Shown here: one piece after another, positions 63,505-64,000 of the stretch | Layout: every line of letters starts with the position of its first letter | Numbering within the stretch: position 1 is the first letter of the stretch | NCBI GenBank assembly: GCA_036768485.1 | Contig: JAVLUZ010000191.1 | Coordinates: 248,001-312,000, forward strand | Reading direction: 5' to 3' | Length of the DNA: 64,000 nucleotides | From: Mermis nigrescens | Lineage: Eukaryota; Nematoda; Enoplea; Mermithida; Mermithidae | Position numbers and translations under genes: made by a program | The notes under the pieces: generated by a model | What the model saw: only the letters and a program-made list of their open reading frames with translations | What the model was told of the DNA's origin: nothing | Databases searched by the model: none

Positions 63505-64000
63505 GGTCATGCATTACCTGCCTTAGGTCGAGTGGATGAATATGTAGTCATTGATGGCAAGATAAAAGTAATAAACTTTGTGGTATCTAAAAATTCACCA
63601 TATCCTGTTGTCTTAGGCTGGGATGCTATAAGAAGCATGTCAGATAGTAACACATGCACATTTGACTTTAAACAACATTATTGTTCCTTCAATAAAAGTA
63701 AAATTCCATTGCTAGACAACATTACAGCTGGAAGACGCTTAAATTATTGGAGAGGCGAAAAGCATGTTCGTAAACTTCGTCTGTCCAAGAAGGTTCAACG
63801 AATACTGAGACAAGTACAGTTGGATGATGATGGCAGTGTCATAACAACTACTGGTGCTGTTATGGTTCAAGTAGATGACGAACCATTGAACCTAGAAAAT
63901 CTACAATTTTATCCAACATCTAGCCATAGAAGACATATTGATGACACTTTACCAGACATGCAAGAGGTAAAAAAAGTCGAGCTAAGCATTGCCCTAGCAC
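63505..64000 (+). CDS. LTR retrotransposon polyprotein, continuation (rest of protease onward)
   Basis: After the second copy of the LINE target duplication the retrotransposon frame resumes, with no stop to the window end. It starts with the second half of a retropepsin, including VVLGWDAI, the usual flap-to-end motif of Gypsy proteases (about 63595-63640). About 120 residues of charged linker follow. Reverse transcriptase, RNase H and integrase are expected beyond 64000. Codon use and frame match the 56788-60309 segment. Confidence 0.85.

Overview
This window is nuclear DNA from an animal with large introns and very many transposons, most likely a nematode. Three things point that way. A complete 873-residue paramyosin can be assembled from 16 coding exons, and its length and start resemble nematode paramyosins. 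The Sm-B protein has a nematode-like MTISQNNKM start. Most intron ends read TTTTCAG. The genome is AT-rich, and repeats occupy far more of the window than genes do. The species cannot be named from the sequence alone.

Layout: 1-2469 holds minisatellites and repeat fragments. 2470-8159 (minus) is the Sm core of the Sm-B/B' spliceosomal gene in three exons; the tail exons lie beyond the window start. A 2.2-kb hAT transposon with an 8-bp target duplication sits in its second intron. 8160-14209 is intergenic, with MITEs, a 20-bp minisatellite, a foldback repeat and a tRNA-like gene. 14210-15884 (plus) is a small two-exon gene with an MSP/PapD-like domain. A hAT-like element and plain sequence follow. 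18746-35025 (minus) is paramyosin, whose introns are full of repeats. Two of its consecutive introns lack GT donors and are bounded by 9- and 11-bp direct repeats.

35062-52840 has no gene I can support. It holds foldback elements, a 790-bp tandem duplication in a GTGTAAA/TTTACAC-rich array, hAT-like MITEs with clean 8-bp duplications, and a MITE family with two members that carry a tRNA-like insert. It also holds a large inverted repeat, a GGGTTAAA cluster and a GC-rich 160-bp satellite. 52846-54280 (minus) is a decayed Polinton/Maverick-type fragment: an integrase and a small basic membrane-type protein.

55106-64000 (plus) is an LTR retrotransposon of Gypsy type that runs off the window end. 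Its long first ORF encodes Gag with a zinc knuckle, then a glycoprotein-like (env-like) segment, then an aspartic protease, in that order. Its protease is split by a nearly full-length RTE-type LINE (60310-63491, minus) with a 13-bp target duplication. The LINE itself carries a one-base frameshift.

The host genes are housekeeping or structural (splicing, muscle thick filament) plus one possible sperm/MSP-type gene. They do not form a pathway. The main interest lies in the mobile elements and in the odd paramyosin introns.
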